Numbered from the stretch's first letter, positions 7,350 through 16,877 are shown. The stretch is 36,499 nt of DNA from Planctomyces sp. (GCA_005778115.1 SXKJ01000253.1:1-36499); one strand, 5' to 3'. Made by a program: numbers and translations. Notes: a model not told the origin generated them from the sequence alone.

Positions 7350-8824
7350 TATCGAATCTTCTGATCGGGGAGTTGCTGTTTCACACCTTCATCAAGCGGC
7401 ATCTTGTCGTTGGTAATGCCCACCTCGGTTATGAGCCGATCGAGTTCGGCTCGTAATTGCGCGGCGATGCCGGCGCAGCGCGGGTCGCTGATCAGGTTGC
7501 AGCGTTCGTCGGGGTCGCAGGCGAGGTGATATAGCTCGGCCATGTGGCGGTCAGGGCTGCCGTCGCCGTGCGGGTAGCGGACCAGTTTCCATTCGTCGGT
7601 GCGGACGCCGCGCACGTTGGGTGTGTAGGGGAACTGCTTCTCGTAGTTGTAGTGGTACAGGAACGAGCGTCGCCAAGACGGATCACCTTCAGTGACCAGC
7701 TTTCGCCACGAGCGGCCGTGGATGTTCTTCGGAGGTTCGACGCCGCACAGATCCAACAGGCTCGGAGCCATATCGACGGTCAGCACAAGCGGCTCGACGA
7801 CGCGCGGGCAACGGGTTGGCGCGAGCTTTGGGTATCGCACAATGAGCGGGATGCGGATGCTCGGTTCGTGCATCGTTCGCTTATCGACCATGCCATGCTC
7901 GCCGTTGAGCAGGCCGTTGTCTCCCATGAAAACGATGATCGTGTTATCGAGCTGGCCGTTCTCTTCCAGCAGCCGATACAGCCGGCCGACGGAGTCATCC
8001 ACCGACAGGATCGTGCCCCAATAAGCTCGTGTCATGGCGGCGAAATCTTTGACGGCGGCGGGGCTGTCGTCGGGGAACTTCTTTCGCCAGTCGAACAGCG
8101 GGCCGTAGATACCGTGCCAGGTCGGCAGTCGCTCTTTGATCCAGGTCGGCTTGTTCTGCAATTGAAACGCGGTGTCGGGATACCGCACCTCGACCTGATC
8201 GAAGGCGTGCTCGTACTTCTTCTCCGGGAAGTAAAAGCTGTGCGGCGCTTTGTGGCCCAAAAACATCAGCCACGGTTTCGTGCGTGGCTTCTTCAGCCAG
8301 GACTCGGCCAGATCGGTGACGACGTGCGTGTAATAGCCGGGGAGCGTCTTCCGTTGGCCATCGACGTTGAATTCCGTGTCGAAGTATTTGCCCTGCCCTT
8401 TGTGCGTCACAAAGTAGTCGAAGTCGGGACGCTTCTCATCGTTCTCTTCTCCCATGTGGTACTTGCCGATGTAGCCGGTTTCGTAGCCGGCCGATTGCAG
8501 CAGACCAGGGAAGCTGGCCATCTCGGCGGGGTATTCGGTGAAGTTGTTGGTGACACCGTGAGCGTGCGCGTACAGCCCGCTGAGAATCGACGCTCGGCTG
8601 GGTGAGCAAAGCGACGTCGTGCAGAACGTGTTCTTGAAGAAGACCCCCTCACGAGCCAACCGGTCGATGTGCGGCGTCTTCAAATGTGGATGACCGGCGG
8701 AACTCAAGCAGTCCCAGCGCAGGTCGTCGCACAGAATGAACAGGACGTTGGGCCGAGCCTCCTGGGCCTGTGCCATCGGCGGCGTCAAAAACGCGAGCAG
8801 AAACCATAGAAACGCGAGTCGCAT
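7349..8824 (-). CDS. exported S1-family sulfatase, 491 aa
   Basis: A signal peptide (hydrophobic, ending AQAQEARPN) precedes an alkaline-phosphatase-like sulfatase fold. [11 protein letters not shown] carries the metal-binding aspartates (33-34), and [12 protein letters not shown] carries the sulfatase signature C-x-P-S-R, whose cysteine (about 73) is converted to formylglycine. Later metal and substrate motifs include GKYHMG and [13 protein letters not shown]. It would hydrolyse sulfate esters, in planctomycetes usually of sulfated polysaccharides; the substrate cannot be told. ATG 8824 is taken rather than the upstream start at 8902 because it begins the signal peptide and has AGGAT 7 nt before it. 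No formylglycine-generating enzyme or glycosidase is nearby. Confidence 0.93.
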   Translation of the reverse strand: MRLAFLWFLLAFLTPPMAQAQEARPNVLFILCDDLRWDCLSSAGHPHLKTPHIDRLAREGVFFKNTFCTTSLCSPSRASILSGLYAHAHGVTNNFTEYPAEMASFPGLLQSAGYETGYIGKYHMGEENDEKRPDFDYFVTHKGQGKYFDTEFNVDGQRKTLPGYYTHVVTDLAESWLKKPRTKPWLMFLGHKAPHSFYFPEKKYEHAFDQVEVRYPDTAFQLQNKPTWIKERLPTWHGIYGPLFDWRKKFPDDSPAAVKDFAAMTRAYWGTILSVDDSVGRLYRLLEENGQLDNTIIVFMGDNGLLNGEHGMVDKRTMHEPSIRIPLIVRYPKLAPTRCPRVVEPLVLTVDMAPSLLDLCGVEPPKNIHGRSWRKLVTEGDPSWRRSFLYHYNYEKQFPYTPNVRGVRTDEWKLVRYPHGDGSPDRHMAELYHLACDPDERCNLISDPRCAGIAAQLRAELDRLITEVGITNDKMPLDEGVKQQLPDQKIR

Positions 8825-9058
8825 CGTCGAAATCCTCACGCCAAGTTTTGGAAGACCGATCAAGCGGCCAGAATCTCGCTTTGGTGCCGGACATGCAACC
8901 AACTCGTCTTCTCCACTTTTCGGACAGCGACTAGAACGCCGCCTCGAATTCGATACGGCTTCCAGTTTTCGCTGAAGGCGACAACCTCATCAGTCGGAAT
9001 TGTCGGCCTCTGCGAGTAGTGTCCGAAAAATGCAGGCAGTCCAATCGGAGTCCAAAGC

Positions 9059-10354
9059 GTGGACATGGAAGTCGTAATCTTTGGTGGCGGAGCGGCCGGA
9101 TTGTGGTTGCTTGATGAACTGCATCGGCGCGGGCGACGGGCCGTGTTGTTGGAGGCGAATGCGCTGGGAACCGGGCAGACAGTGGCCGCTCAGGGGATCA
9201 TTCACGGCGGTTTGAAATACACGTTGAGCGGTTTACTGACGAAGTCCGCGGCCAGCATCCGCGAGATGCCCGCCATCTGGCGCAAGTGTCTCGACGGAGA
9301 ACGCGAGCCGAACCTCCGCAACGTGCGGCGGCGTTCCGACGAGTGCTATTTGTGGCGTACCGATTCGCTGTCGTCCCGGTTGGGAATGCTGGGAGCTCAA
9401 TTGGGGCTGCGTGTGGCTCCGCAAACGGTCTCCGACGATGACCGGCCGGAGATTCTGCAAGGCTGTCCTGGAACGGTCGCTCGAATGCCGGAGCAAGTGA
9501 TTTCGACGGTCAGCTTGATCGACGCTTTGGCGGTTCGAAATCGCGAACGGTTGCTGAAGGTCGATCCGGCGCGACTCATCTTCGAGTGCCGTGCTCCCGG
9601 CAAAGTCGCATCAATTCGGCTTGGCCAAGCGAACGGCGACCAACTCGAACTGCATCCGCGAACCGTCATCTTCACTGCTGGAGCCGGTAACTCGGCTTTA
9701 CGTCGCGGCGTGGGACTGACGGTTGAAGCGATGCAACGGCGGCCGTTGCACATGGTCCTGCTACGTGGCCGAGCATTGCCCCCCTTTCAAGGTCACTGCG
9801 TCGATGGAGCGAAGACGCGGGTCACGATCACTTCGGATCTCGACTCAGCCGGTCGCACCGTCTGGCAAGTCGGTGGACAAATCGCCGAGGACGGTGTCGC
9901 TTGGGATGCACGCACGCTGTTGGCAATCGCTCGTGAAGAATTGCGAACCGTCTTGCCCGGCATGGATTTCACGTCGGTGAAATGGAGCACCTATCGCGTG
10001 GACCGCGCGGAAGGGATCGTCCCCGGCAGCAAGCGGCCGGAGTCCGTGCAGATTCGCCATGACGGCAACTGCTTGACCGCATGGCCGACGAAGCTGGCGC
10101 TAGTGCCGCAACTCGTCGCTGAGATCGTGAAAGCCATCTCCAAGCTGGACAGCATCGCTATGGAGCTTGCGGATTCCGATGAAACAGAGAATCCCTCGTC
10201 CGGATTTCAAGCGAGTCGATCCTGGGAACGTCTCCCGTCCTCATGGCCTCGGCCGGAGGTCGCACTTCCTCCGTGGGAGACGGCGGCGCACTGGTTCACG
10301 AACGAGGACTTGGACAAGTCCGCTCAACCCGCGTCGTTGCCGAAGGCGGCTTGA
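9059..10354 (+). CDS. FAD-dependent oxidoreductase (DAO / glycerol-3-phosphate dehydrogenase-like), 431 aa
   Basis: The N-terminus [17 protein letters not shown] is a dinucleotide-binding Rossmann motif (GGGAAG at 9-14), followed by [13 protein letters not shown] and [10 protein letters not shown] as in the D-amino-acid oxidase/GlpD fold. A late FAD-contacting region contains [12 protein letters not shown]. The substrate is not evident. GTG 9059 is preferred because GGAG lies 8 nt upstream; ATG 9065 is the alternative. It ends 16 bp before an aldo/keto reductase gene that has its own strong ribosome site, so the two are probably co-transcribed and act in one redox pathway. The last 60 residues look like a disordered tail. 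Confidence 0.85.
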   Translation: MDMEVVIFGGGAAGLWLLDELHRRGRRAVLLEANALGTGQTVAAQGIIHGGLKYTLSGLLTKSAASIREMPAIWRKCLDGEREPNLRNVRRRSDECYLWRTDSLSSRLGMLGAQLGLRVAPQTVSDDDRPEILQGCPGTVARMPEQVISTVSLIDALAVRNRERLLKVDPARLIFECRAPGKVASIRLGQANGDQLELHPRTVIFTAGAGNSALRRGVGLTVEAMQRRPLHMVLLRGRALPPFQGHCVDGAKTRVTITSDLDSAGRTVWQVGGQIAEDGVAWDARTLLAIAREELRTVLPGMDFTSVKWSTYRVDRAEGIVPGSKRPESVQIRHDGNCLTAWPTKLALVPQLVAEIVKAISKLDSIAMELADSDETENPSSGFQASRSWERLPSSWPRPEVALPPWETAAHWFTNEDLDKSAQPASLPKAA

Positions 10355-10370
10355 GTTGGGAGGCCCAGTC

Positions 10371-11159
10371 ATGCAACTGCGACCGCTGGGATCGACCGGA
10401 TTGCTCGTCACGCCGTTAGGCTTCGGCGCGTTCAAAATCGGGCGTAATGAGAAGGTCAAATACCCTCAGCCTTACGACCTGCCGGACGACGCGACGGTCG
10501 ACCGATTGCTCAACGGAGTGCTCGATACCGGCATCAACTTGATCGACACCGCGCCGGCCTACGGCATCAGCGAGGAGCGGATCGGCAAGTTCCTTTCGTC
10601 GCGACGCGGCGAGTTCGTGCTCTCCACGAAAGTCGGCGAGCGATTTATCAACGGCGAATCCTCATTCGACTTCACCGGCCCCGGCGTGCGAGCCAGCGTG
10701 ACCGAAAGTTTGAGGCGACTGCGAACCGAGGTGCTCGACATCGTCTTCGTGCATTCCAACGGCGACGACCTCGCGATTCAGCAACAGACCGAAGTCGTAC
10801 CGACTCTGCAAAAATTGAAACACGCCGGATACCTCCGAGCGATCGGGTTCTCCGGCAAGACACCGGCGGGTGCATCGGCCGCGCTCGAATGGGCCGACGT
10901 GGTCATGGTCGAGTATCACCTGCGCGACACGTCTCACGCCGGCGTCATCGCCGCGCTCGCGAGTCGCGGAGTTGGAGTCGTCGTGAAGAAGGGACTCGCC
11001 TCCGGCCATCTACCGCCAGCGGATGCGATTCGCTTCGTGCTGTCCAATCCGCAAGTCGCTAGCGTGATCGTCGGCGGACTGAGCTTGGAACATCTGCAAG
11101 ACAACATCACGGCAACGATGACCGTACCGCGACCGTCAGGGAGCGGCCCGCACCGGTGA
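10371..11159 (+). CDS. aldo/keto reductase, 262 aa
   Basis: The protein begins [20 protein letters not shown], the usual AKR opening. The catalytic tetrad is visible as D59 (LIDTAPAYG), Y64, K87 (LSTKVG) and H128 (IVFVHSNGD). It should reduce or oxidise carbonyl/alcohol substrates with NAD(P)H in a TIM barrel; the C-terminal [11 protein letters not shown] and [11 protein letters not shown] fit cofactor binding. ATG 10371 has GGGAGG 7 nt upstream, whereas the open frame further upstream overlaps the FAD gene. The last eleven residues and the stop codon are encoded by a dispersed palindromic repeat (11124-11188), so the native C-terminus has been replaced or extended. Confidence 0.92.
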   Translation: MQLRPLGSTGLLVTPLGFGAFKIGRNEKVKYPQPYDLPDDATVDRLLNGVLDTGINLIDTAPAYGISEERIGKFLSSRRGEFVLSTKVGERFINGESSFDFTGPGVRASVTESLRRLRTEVLDIVFVHSNGDDLAIQQQTEVVPTLQKLKHAGYLRAIGFSGKTPAGASAALEWADVVMVEYHLRDTSHAGVIAALASRGVGVVVKKGLASGHLPPADAIRFVLSNPQVASVIVGGLSLEHLQDNITATMTVPRPSGSGPHR

Positions 11160-11188
11160 CTCAGGCCGCTCCCTAACGGTCGCGGTAC
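11124..11188. repeat. 65 bp palindromic element overlapping the aldo/keto reductase 3' end
   Basis: Arms 11124-11148 and 11164-11188 (GTACCGCGACCGTC...) are reverse complements at 24 of 25 positions. A second copy stands at 15720-15785. Because the CDS reads into it in frame, the element encodes [11 protein letters not shown] and the TGA stop. Confidence 0.9.
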
Positions 11189-11214
11189 TGCTGTCGCGCT
11201 TCTACCATCCGCCT

Positions 11215-11706
11215 ATGAGTCACAAGACCCCCAAACAACTCGACGCCGAGAAGAGCAAGAACGCGATCGTCTGCCGCAATCGCAAGGCGTCGCATGAGTA
11301 CGAGATCCTGCAGGACATCGAATGCGGTGTGATGCTCTTCGGCAGCGAGGTCAAAAGCATTCGCAACGGCAAGGTCTCGATCGACGAGGCGTTCGCTCGG
11401 ATTCGCAACGGCGAGCTATGGCTGGTCGGCTGCCACATCGCCGAGTACCCGCAGGCCAACGTGCAGAATCACGAGCCGCTGAGGACTCGCAAGCTGCTGC
11501 TCCACAAACGGGAACTGGAGAAATTCGCGGAGAAGGCCAGCGAGCGTGGCCACACGCTGATCCCGATGGATGTGCATTTCTCCGAGGGGAAGGTGAAGGT
11601 GAAACTGGCGATCGCTCGCGGCCGCAAGCTGCATGACAAGCGTGAGAAGCTCAAGACCGCCGACGTCAACCGCGAGATCCGACAGGCGCTGCGACACAGG
11701 TCGTAG
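11215..11706 (+). CDS. smpB: SsrA-binding protein SmpB, 163 aa
   Basis: SmpB binds tmRNA and delivers it to stalled ribosomes for trans-translation. Family hallmarks are present: NRKASHEYEILQDIECG, a G-S-E-V-K-S-IR motif with GKVSIDEAFA, and the C-terminal basic tail with RGRKLHDKREK, which enters the mRNA channel. Length is normal. The tmRNA gene itself is not in the window. No clear ribosome site precedes ATG 11215. The TAG stop is part of the GTAG foot of a REP hairpin. Confidence 0.97.
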   Translation: MSHKTPKQLDAEKSKNAIVCRNRKASHEYEILQDIECGVMLFGSEVKSIRNGKVSIDEAFARIRNGELWLVGCHIAEYPQANVQNHEPLRTRKLLLHKRELEKFAEKASERGHTLIPMDVHFSEGKVKVKLAIARGRKLHDKREKLKTADVNREIRQALRHRS

Positions 11707-11783
11707 GCCAGCCTTTCCAGGCTGCCCCGATACACATTCGACGTTGGTTAGGCATTCGGGTCAGGCTGGAAAGCCTGACCTAC
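11703..11783. repeat. head-to-head REP pair between convergent smpB and ABC genes
   Basis: GTAG 11703-11706 is followed by hairpin CAGCCT-TTCC-AGGCTG (11709-11724). In opposite orientation hairpin TCAGGCT-GGAA-AGCCTGA (11761-11778) is followed by CTAC 11780-11783. The two hairpins are copies of one unit. It may also end transcription from both sides, but no T-tract is present. The TAG within each GTAG is the stop codon of the gene running into it. Confidence 0.85.
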
Positions 11784-13288
11784 GTGCGTGCCGTCGCCGC
11801 TTCCATGATCCGCTGCTCGGTGAATTTGCCGCGACGGAACTCGCCGGTCAGCCGGCCTTCGCACAGCACGAGAATCCGATCGCAGAGCGTGATGAGTTCC
11901 GGCAGTTCGCTGGACGTGACGATCAGTCCCAAGCCTTCACGGCAGAGCGAGTCGATCAGTTTGTAAAGCTCGGCCTTCGCACCGACATCGACACCGCGCG
12001 TGGGATCATCCAGCAACAACACTTTCGGTTCCGTGCGCAGCCAGCGAGCGATCACGCACTTCTGTTGGTTGCCGCCGCTGAGGCTGGTGATCGCCGCCTC
12101 GCCACCGGCGGTCTTTACGCCGAGCCGCACGATGGATTCATCCGCTGACGCACGTTCGCGACTGCCAGAGATCAGGCCGAACGACGCGGCTTCCTCAAGC
12201 GTGCAGACGGTGATGTTGTCTCGCACGGTCAGGTGCGAGAAGAGCCCCAGCCGTTTGCGGTCCTCGGTCACCAGGGCCATGCCAGCCGCAACCGCTTCTT
12301 CGGGATGTTTAAAGCTCACCGGCTGACCATCGAGCACGATGCGGCCTTGCGGCGGAATCTCGCTCGCCCCGAAAAGACATTCGAGCAACTCAGTCCGCCC
12401 CGCTCCCATCAGCCCGGCGATGCCAAGCACCTCACCGCTACGCAATGCGAACGACACGTCTTTCAATCGCCACGGCCGAGCGTGTCCCGGCCACGGCAAC
12501 GAAAGGTTCTCGACGTTGAGGACCACGTCTCCCGGTTGTCGTGGCTGATCGAACGACGTCTCTTCAATCTCACGACCGACCAGCAAGTGGGTGACTTCGC
12601 GCGGAGTCGCTTCGTCGCGACGCAGCGTGCGCACATGGCGGCCGTCGCGCAGGATGGTGATGCGGTCGGCCAGCCGGAAGATCTCGTCCATCTTGTGAGA
12701 GATGTAGAGGATCGTGACGCCATCGGCCCGCAGTCGACCGATGATCTCGAACAGTCGTTCGGTCTCCGCTTCGGTCAGTGCACTGGTCGGCTCATCCATG
12801 ATGAGAATCCCGGCTCGTTTCGACAGAGCCTTCGCGATCTCGACCAACTGTTGATCGCCGACCCGCAACTCGCCGACCCGCTGATCGGGATCAAGCCGGC
12901 AGCCGAGCTGCCGAAACAACTCCGCCGCCTCTTGCCGCGCAGAGGATTCATCAAGCAATCCGAACGCGCCGCGCAGCTCGCGGCCAAGAAAAATGTTCGC
13001 CGCGACCGAAAGCTGTTCGACGAGATTCAACTCTTGATGAATGATGCTGACACCCGCCGCTTCGGCGTCGCGAGTGCTTGTGAAACGAACCGGCTCGCCA
13101 CGCAACCGCAGTTCGCCGTCATATTCGGTGATGACGCCGCTGAGGATTTTCATCAGTGTGCTCTTGCCGGCCCCGTTCTCGCCGACGATCGCGTGGAGTT
13201 CGCCGGCCGCGATCTCCAACGAGACGCCCTGCAATGCGACCGTCCCCGCGAACCGCTTCGTGATGTTTTGAATTCCGATCAACGTCAT
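11780..13288 (-). CDS. sugar-type ABC transporter ATP-binding protein with two ATPase domains (RbsA/MglA-like), 502 aa
   Basis: Two nucleotide-binding domains are fused. The first has Walker A GENGAGKST (36-44) and Walker B ILIMDEPTSAL with a weak signature region. The second has a degenerate Walker A (GLMGAGRTEL), a full signature LSGGNQQKCVIARWL and Walker B LLLDDPTRGVDVG. This asymmetry is usual in the carbohydrate uptake family that energises import of ribose, galactose or xylose. No permease or binding-protein gene lies beside it, so it is an orphan here; partners must be elsewhere. AAGGGA precedes ATG 13288 at a normal distance. Its stop TAG is supplied by a REP foot. Confidence 0.92.
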   Translation of the reverse strand: MTLIGIQNITKRFAGTVALQGVSLEIAAGELHAIVGENGAGKSTLMKILSGVITEYDGELRLRGEPVRFTSTRDAEAAGVSIIHQELNLVEQLSVAANIFLGRELRGAFGLLDESSARQEAAELFRQLGCRLDPDQRVGELRVGDQQLVEIAKALSKRAGILIMDEPTSALTEAETERLFEIIGRLRADGVTILYISHKMDEIFRLADRITILRDGRHVRTLRRDEATPREVTHLLVGREIEETSFDQPRQPGDVVLNVENLSLPWPGHARPWRLKDVSFALRSGEVLGIAGLMGAGRTELLECLFGASEIPPQGRIVLDGQPVSFKHPEEAVAAGMALVTEDRKRLGLFSHLTVRDNITVCTLEEAASFGLISGSRERASADESIVRLGVKTAGGEAAITSLSGGNQQKCVIARWLRTEPKVLLLDDPTRGVDVGAKAELYKLIDSLCREGLGLIVTSSELPELITLCDRILVLCEGRLTGEFRRGKFTEQRIMEAATART

Positions 13289-13436
13289 TCTGCCGTTCCC
13301 TTCGTTTGTCGCGTGGACAACTCGCCCTCAAACTATCGCAGATGATTCGCCATTGGTACCAATCCTCGATTGTCCGTGAGGGCGTTTACATGCGGCCTCG
13401 TTTCACGGCCCAATGTTGGATACGTTGCCTGAGCGA

Positions 13437-13518
13437 GTGAGCGGCAAGGCGCGAGCCGCCGGTTTATGGATTGGACAATCGATTCCGCGACACCGGTGGC
13501 TAACGCTATTTCGCTCAC
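13437..13518. repeat. diverged copy of the GTGAGCGGC inverted repeat
   Basis: Arm 13437-13463 matches the arm of the in-gene repeat at 27970-28042 at 25 of 27 bases, and arm 13492-13518 matches its partner at 21 of 27. It lies in the 258 bp gap between the divergent ABC and peptidase genes, where nothing else was seen. Confidence 0.7.
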
Positions 13519-13546
13519 AGTCTGACTTCAACACGATTGGTAATAC

Positions 13547-14260
13547 ATGAAACTCAACCTGATTCTCGCCATCTCTTGCTGGCTAACCACTGCGGTCAAT
13601 GCGGCCGAGCCGCCGCAGCCGACATCTCGCTCCGTGAAAGAACTCGAAGGCTGGACGATTCGCGTGGATGACCGCTTGCTGGGTGAAGCGCCCGATGCGG
13701 CGCTCGGTGCGAAGGCACTCCGATTCCTCGAGGCCAAGCTCGTCGAAATCAAAGCGGTCGTGCCAGCCGAACGAGTGAAGGACTTGCAGGAGGTCACGAT
13801 TGTGCTCGATCTGAGCTGCGGCAAGCTGGGGGCCATGCAGTATCACCCCGATGCCGGTTGGCTGAAGGCGAATGGATTTCCGGCGGACCTGGCGAAGTGC
13901 GTCCATCTGCCGCGCGCTGCCGACGTCCAGACGCGGCGCAACATCAACGAGCAACCGTGGGTGATCCTGCACGAACTGGCTCACGCCTACCACGATCAAA
14001 AGCTGAGCTTCGACGAGCCGCGCATCAAGGCGGCTCACGAGAAATTCAAGGCGAGCGGACACGGTGACTCGGCACTGCTCTACAACGGCAAGCGTGTGAA
14101 GCATTACGGCCTGACCAACGAAAAGGAGTTCTTCGCCGAGATGACCGAGTCGTTCTTCGGCGTCAACGACTTCTTCCCCTTCAACCGCGCTGAACTCCAA
14201 GAAGCCGAACCCGAACTGTTCCAGCTTCTCACGGAGATTTGGGCCGGTCCGAAGAAATGA
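13547..14260 (+). CDS. secreted putative zinc metallopeptidase, 237 aa
   Basis: A short signal peptide (ends TAVNAAEPP) is followed by a compact domain with HELAH (142-146), the HExxH zinc site, and a later NEKEFFAEMTESFFG (191-205) whose glutamate (194 or 198) is the likely third ligand. The layout recalls the anthrax-lethal-factor-like and related gluzincin folds, but I cannot assign a named family. The natural substrate is unknown; secretion suggests a protein or peptide outside the cytoplasm. It converges on the sulfatase gene with a 22 bp gap. No good ribosome site precedes ATG 13547. Confidence 0.75.
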   Translation: MKLNLILAISCWLTTAVNAAEPPQPTSRSVKELEGWTIRVDDRLLGEAPDAALGAKALRFLEAKLVEIKAVVPAERVKDLQEVTIVLDLSCGKLGAMQYHPDAGWLKANGFPADLAKCVHLPRAADVQTRRNINEQPWVILHELAHAYHDQKLSFDEPRIKAAHEKFKASGHGDSALLYNGKRVKHYGLTNEKEFFAEMTESFFGVNDFFPFNRAELQEAEPELFQLLTEIWAGPKK

Positions 14261-14282
14261 GATTCCGCGAGACGCGAGAAAC

Positions 14283-15680
14283 TCATTCTGGCAGCCCCGC
14301 CAGATCCGCCGGGAGCTGCGGGTTGTCCTTGGCTCGTTGCTCGGCGAGCCGCTTCTGCAAGTCAGCCAGCTTGTCAGGTTGTGAGCCAGCGAGGTCGTCC
14401 TTTTCATACGGATCGGCGGCGAGGTTGAAAAGTTGCGGATCCCCTTTGCTCGGCACGAGCAGTTTCCAATCGCCGTGACGCAGCACTCGGCCGCCGTTTC
14501 GCATGGCGATGTAGATCGTTCGTTCCACATGGGGCTTCGACTTCCCCATGAGCACTGGCCACTGATTGACGCCGTCCCATTTCAGATCGGTTCGGGAGTC
14601 ATAGCCGACAAGGCTGGCGAGCGTCGGAAACCAGTCCACCGCATGCATGGGTGTGCTGAACTTGCGCGGGGCCAGCCGGCCCGGCCAGTTGGCGAAGGCG
14701 CAGACACGAATACCTCCTTCGTAAAGCGTGTTCTTCTGACCGCGCAGCGGATCGTTTTCGCTGTTAAGCGGCGAGTGCCCCACTTTGCCGACATAGTTGT
14801 TCTTCAGCGACTCGATCCCGCCGTTGTCGCTGGTGAAGACGATGAGCGTGTTGTCTCGCTGGCCGGTCTTCTCCAACGCGGCGACGAACTGGCCGATCTT
14901 CGTGTCGAGCTGCGAAATCATCGCGGCCATGCGCAGCCGCGAGTCGTGCTTCTCCGGGTCATCGTGAAACTTCACGCCGTCATAGAGCCGCTTGTATTCC
15001 TCCGGAGCATCCACCGGCGTGTGGACCGCGTGAAAGGGAACGTAGACGAACCACGGCGATTTCTTTTCCTCGATGCGACGCAGAGCTTCCGCCGCGACCA
15101 GTTCGGTGGCGTTCCCTTCTTCGTGGAACAGTTTGCCGTCGCGATGCCAGGTGTTCTCGTAGGGATTGCCTTGGCGATACTTGTGCGTCCACGGATCGGC
15201 CGCGCCGGTCAGAGTGCCATATCCATGATCGAAGCCGAACGCATTCGGTCCCCATTCGCTACGCGCGCCCAGATGCCACTTGCCCGACTGATAGGTGCTG
15301 TAGCCCACGGACTTCAACGCCGAGGCCAGCGTCACGGTCCCCAACGGCATCGCTCGCAGGTTGCTCGGCGCGAGCGCTTGCGGCCCGAACCGACCGGGAT
15401 ATCGGCCGCTCATCAAGGCCGTGCGCGTCGGCGTGCAAACGGGCTGCACATAATGCTGATCCAGCTCGACCCCTTCGCGAACCAGCTTGTCCATGTGCGG
15501 CGTCTTGCCGAATCCGCCATGCCAACCGACATCGCTCCAGCCAAGATCATCCGCCACGATCAGCAGGATATTCGGCTTGGCAACCTCGGCAGCATGCAGC
15601 GCGGTTAAGAGTGTCACTTCCGACAACATCGTGATGACGGCCAACGCCATCAGTCCAACGGATCGCCAAAATCGTCGCAT
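14283..15680 (-). CDS. exported arylsulfatase-like S1 sulfatase, 465 aa
   Basis: A signal peptide ends near LHAAEVAKPN. KPNILLIVADDLGWSDVG carries the metal aspartates (44-45). The activation motif is VCTPTRTALMSGRYPGR: C-T-P-T-R with the formylglycine cysteine at 82, threonine standing where serine is commonest. SGKWHLG, HTPVD and FTSDNGG complete the site. It resembles arylsulfatase A/B more than the first sulfatase in this window, so the two are not recent duplicates. GAGAGG precedes ATG 15680 by 7 nt. Substrate unknown, probably a sulfated polysaccharide. Confidence 0.94.
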   Translation of the reverse strand: MRRFWRSVGLMALAVITMLSEVTLLTALHAAEVAKPNILLIVADDLGWSDVGWHGGFGKTPHMDKLVREGVELDQHYVQPVCTPTRTALMSGRYPGRFGPQALAPSNLRAMPLGTVTLASALKSVGYSTYQSGKWHLGARSEWGPNAFGFDHGYGTLTGAADPWTHKYRQGNPYENTWHRDGKLFHEEGNATELVAAEALRRIEEKKSPWFVYVPFHAVHTPVDAPEEYKRLYDGVKFHDDPEKHDSRLRMAAMISQLDTKIGQFVAALEKTGQRDNTLIVFTSDNGGIESLKNNYVGKVGHSPLNSENDPLRGQKNTLYEGGIRVCAFANWPGRLAPRKFSTPMHAVDWFPTLASLVGYDSRTDLKWDGVNQWPVLMGKSKPHVERTIYIAMRNGGRVLRHGDWKLLVPSKGDPQLFNLAADPYEKDDLAGSQPDKLADLQKRLAEQRAKDNPQLPADLAGLPE

Positions 15681-15719
15681 GGAGTGCCTCTCAGATTAAG
15701 TCGAAGCGATTTCAAATCC

Positions 15720-15785
15720 GTACCGCGACCGTCAGGGAGCGGCCCGCGATGTCGATGACAGGCCACTCCCTAACGGTCGCGGTAC
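15720..15785. repeat. 66 bp palindromic element, second copy
   Basis: Left arm 15720-15744 is identical over 25 bp to 11124-11148; right arm is 15761-15785. It stands upstream of the second sulfatase, in the 418 bp gap 15681-16098. Confidence 0.9.
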
Positions 15786-15913
15786 GGCGATCTCACTGAC
15801 ATCCAATGTTTTGAAACTTTGGAGCTGTGAAACAGAAATGGCAATGAATCTCCGCCTCGTCGAGTGCGACCACGGCTGGATAGAAGTTCGATTTGAGTTG
15901 AGTTTGCTGCCAC

Positions 15914-16004
15914 GGGTGGCAAGTCCCTGACCATCGGGAAGGGCGTGGTTTTCCGTGTTGATCGAGATTCCCACGTCCTTCCCGATGGTCAGGACGTGCC
16001 ACCC
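15914..16004. repeat. inverted repeat in the sulfatase / RidA-like gap
   Basis: GGGTGGCAAGTCCCTGACCA and following bases (15914-15943) pair with 15977-16004 with one mismatch and one or two extra bases. Between this and the element at 15720-15785 I see no gene. Confidence 0.7.
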
Positions 16005-16098
16005 AATTTCACAAATTGGCCAGCCTTGCGAGTACGACCGGCCACTCTTTGGCAACGCAGAGTGCGTTTGATACCGTGGCGGTGAGAAAGGATTCCGT

Positions 16099-16854
16099 AT
16101 GCCAATCACCAATCATCCCACGGGGAACTATCGCTTCCTGCCAGGCATCGCACCGTACTCGTGCGGAGTCGTCTCCTGCCCCGGCTTCGAGATCGTGCAT
16201 GTCACGCTTCAGCGGCCTGTCTCGTATCGCGAAGGGTTCGAGAAGATCGCGGCCTATCTCGCTGCGGAAGGACGACCGAAGACCGCGCTTTGTGCGATCG
16301 AATTGCGGTCGCCGAGTCCCTTCAGCTTCCAAGGCTTCGCCGATTTCAACGCCGAGTACGCGGCCATCCTGCAACATTGGGGACTGTTCGTGGAAGGGGT
16401 GAATCCGGTCGCTCGGACGAACGTGGCACCGGTCATCAACCCGCCCAGTGAGCCGGCGCTGTACGGCTTCTCGTTCACGCGAGCCTGTCCCGGCCATCAA
16501 TCACCCACGTTTGTGGTCGCGGGTGCCGGTGAGTTGCCAGAAGGAATCCTGTCGAGGGAAGGAATCATCGCTCTCGGCAACACGTCGCCCGATGGCTTGG
16601 CGATCAAAGCTCAGTTCGTCATGGACTTGATGGAGACTCGACTGCGAGGACTCGGCGCGGACTGGTCTTTGGTCAGCACCGTCAATGTTTATACGGCTCA
16701 CTCACTGACGCCGTTGTTGCCAGAGATCCTCTTGGGCCGCCTCGGTCCCGCCAGCATTCACGGCACAACCTGGCACTTCAGCCGGCCGCCGATCGCCGAG
16801 ATCGAATACGAAATGGATCTGCGAGGCATCCGCACCGAACTCCGCTACGGTTGA
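16099..16854 (+). CDS. RidA/YjgF-like protein, 251 aa
   Basis: The C-terminal half has the RidA-like pattern: FVVAGAGELPEG, then SPDGLAIKAQFVMDLMETRLRGLGADWSLVSTVNVYTAHSL, in which a Q-x-x-x-x-x-x-x-L helix and a V-Y strand recall the imine/enamine deaminase fold. The N-terminal 120 residues (GIAPYSCGVVSCPGFEIVHV...) are an extra domain, possibly a second degenerate copy of the fold. A deaminase role is inferred only from resemblance; the usual catalytic arginine could not be placed. Ribosome site AAAGGA lies 7 nt before ATG 16099. No signal peptide, so cytoplasmic. Confidence 0.6.
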   Translation: MPITNHPTGNYRFLPGIAPYSCGVVSCPGFEIVHVTLQRPVSYREGFEKIAAYLAAEGRPKTALCAIELRSPSPFSFQGFADFNAEYAAILQHWGLFVEGVNPVARTNVAPVINPPSEPALYGFSFTRACPGHQSPTFVVAGAGELPEGILSREGIIALGNTSPDGLAIKAQFVMDLMETRLRGLGADWSLVSTVNVYTAHSLTPLLPEILLGRLGPASIHGTTWHFSRPPIAEIEYEMDLRGIRTELRYG

Positions 16855-16877
16855 GCGGACGCTGCGGAAGTGCCGCG

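Noticed and set aside
8860..9066. 68-codon minus-strand frame upstream of the first sulfatase, with ENWKPYR reminiscent of DNA glycosylase C-termini
   Set aside because: The likeness is one short motif, the frame overlaps the FAD gene start and the sulfatase leader region, and no start signal is seen; a relic is possible but unsupported.
11124..11188. Rho-independent terminator after the aldo/keto reductase
   Set aside because: The stem is long enough but no T-tract follows, and an identical arm elsewhere (15720) shows it to be a dispersed repeat.
14433..15608. 391-codon plus-strand open frame
   Set aside because: Antisense to the sulfatase with the CTPTR motif; composition typical of a shadow frame.
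15793..16002. Small minus-strand frame containing ALDEAEIHCHFCF
   Set aside because: It runs through an inverted repeat, has no ribosome site and no recognised domain; too weak to call a gene or a relic.
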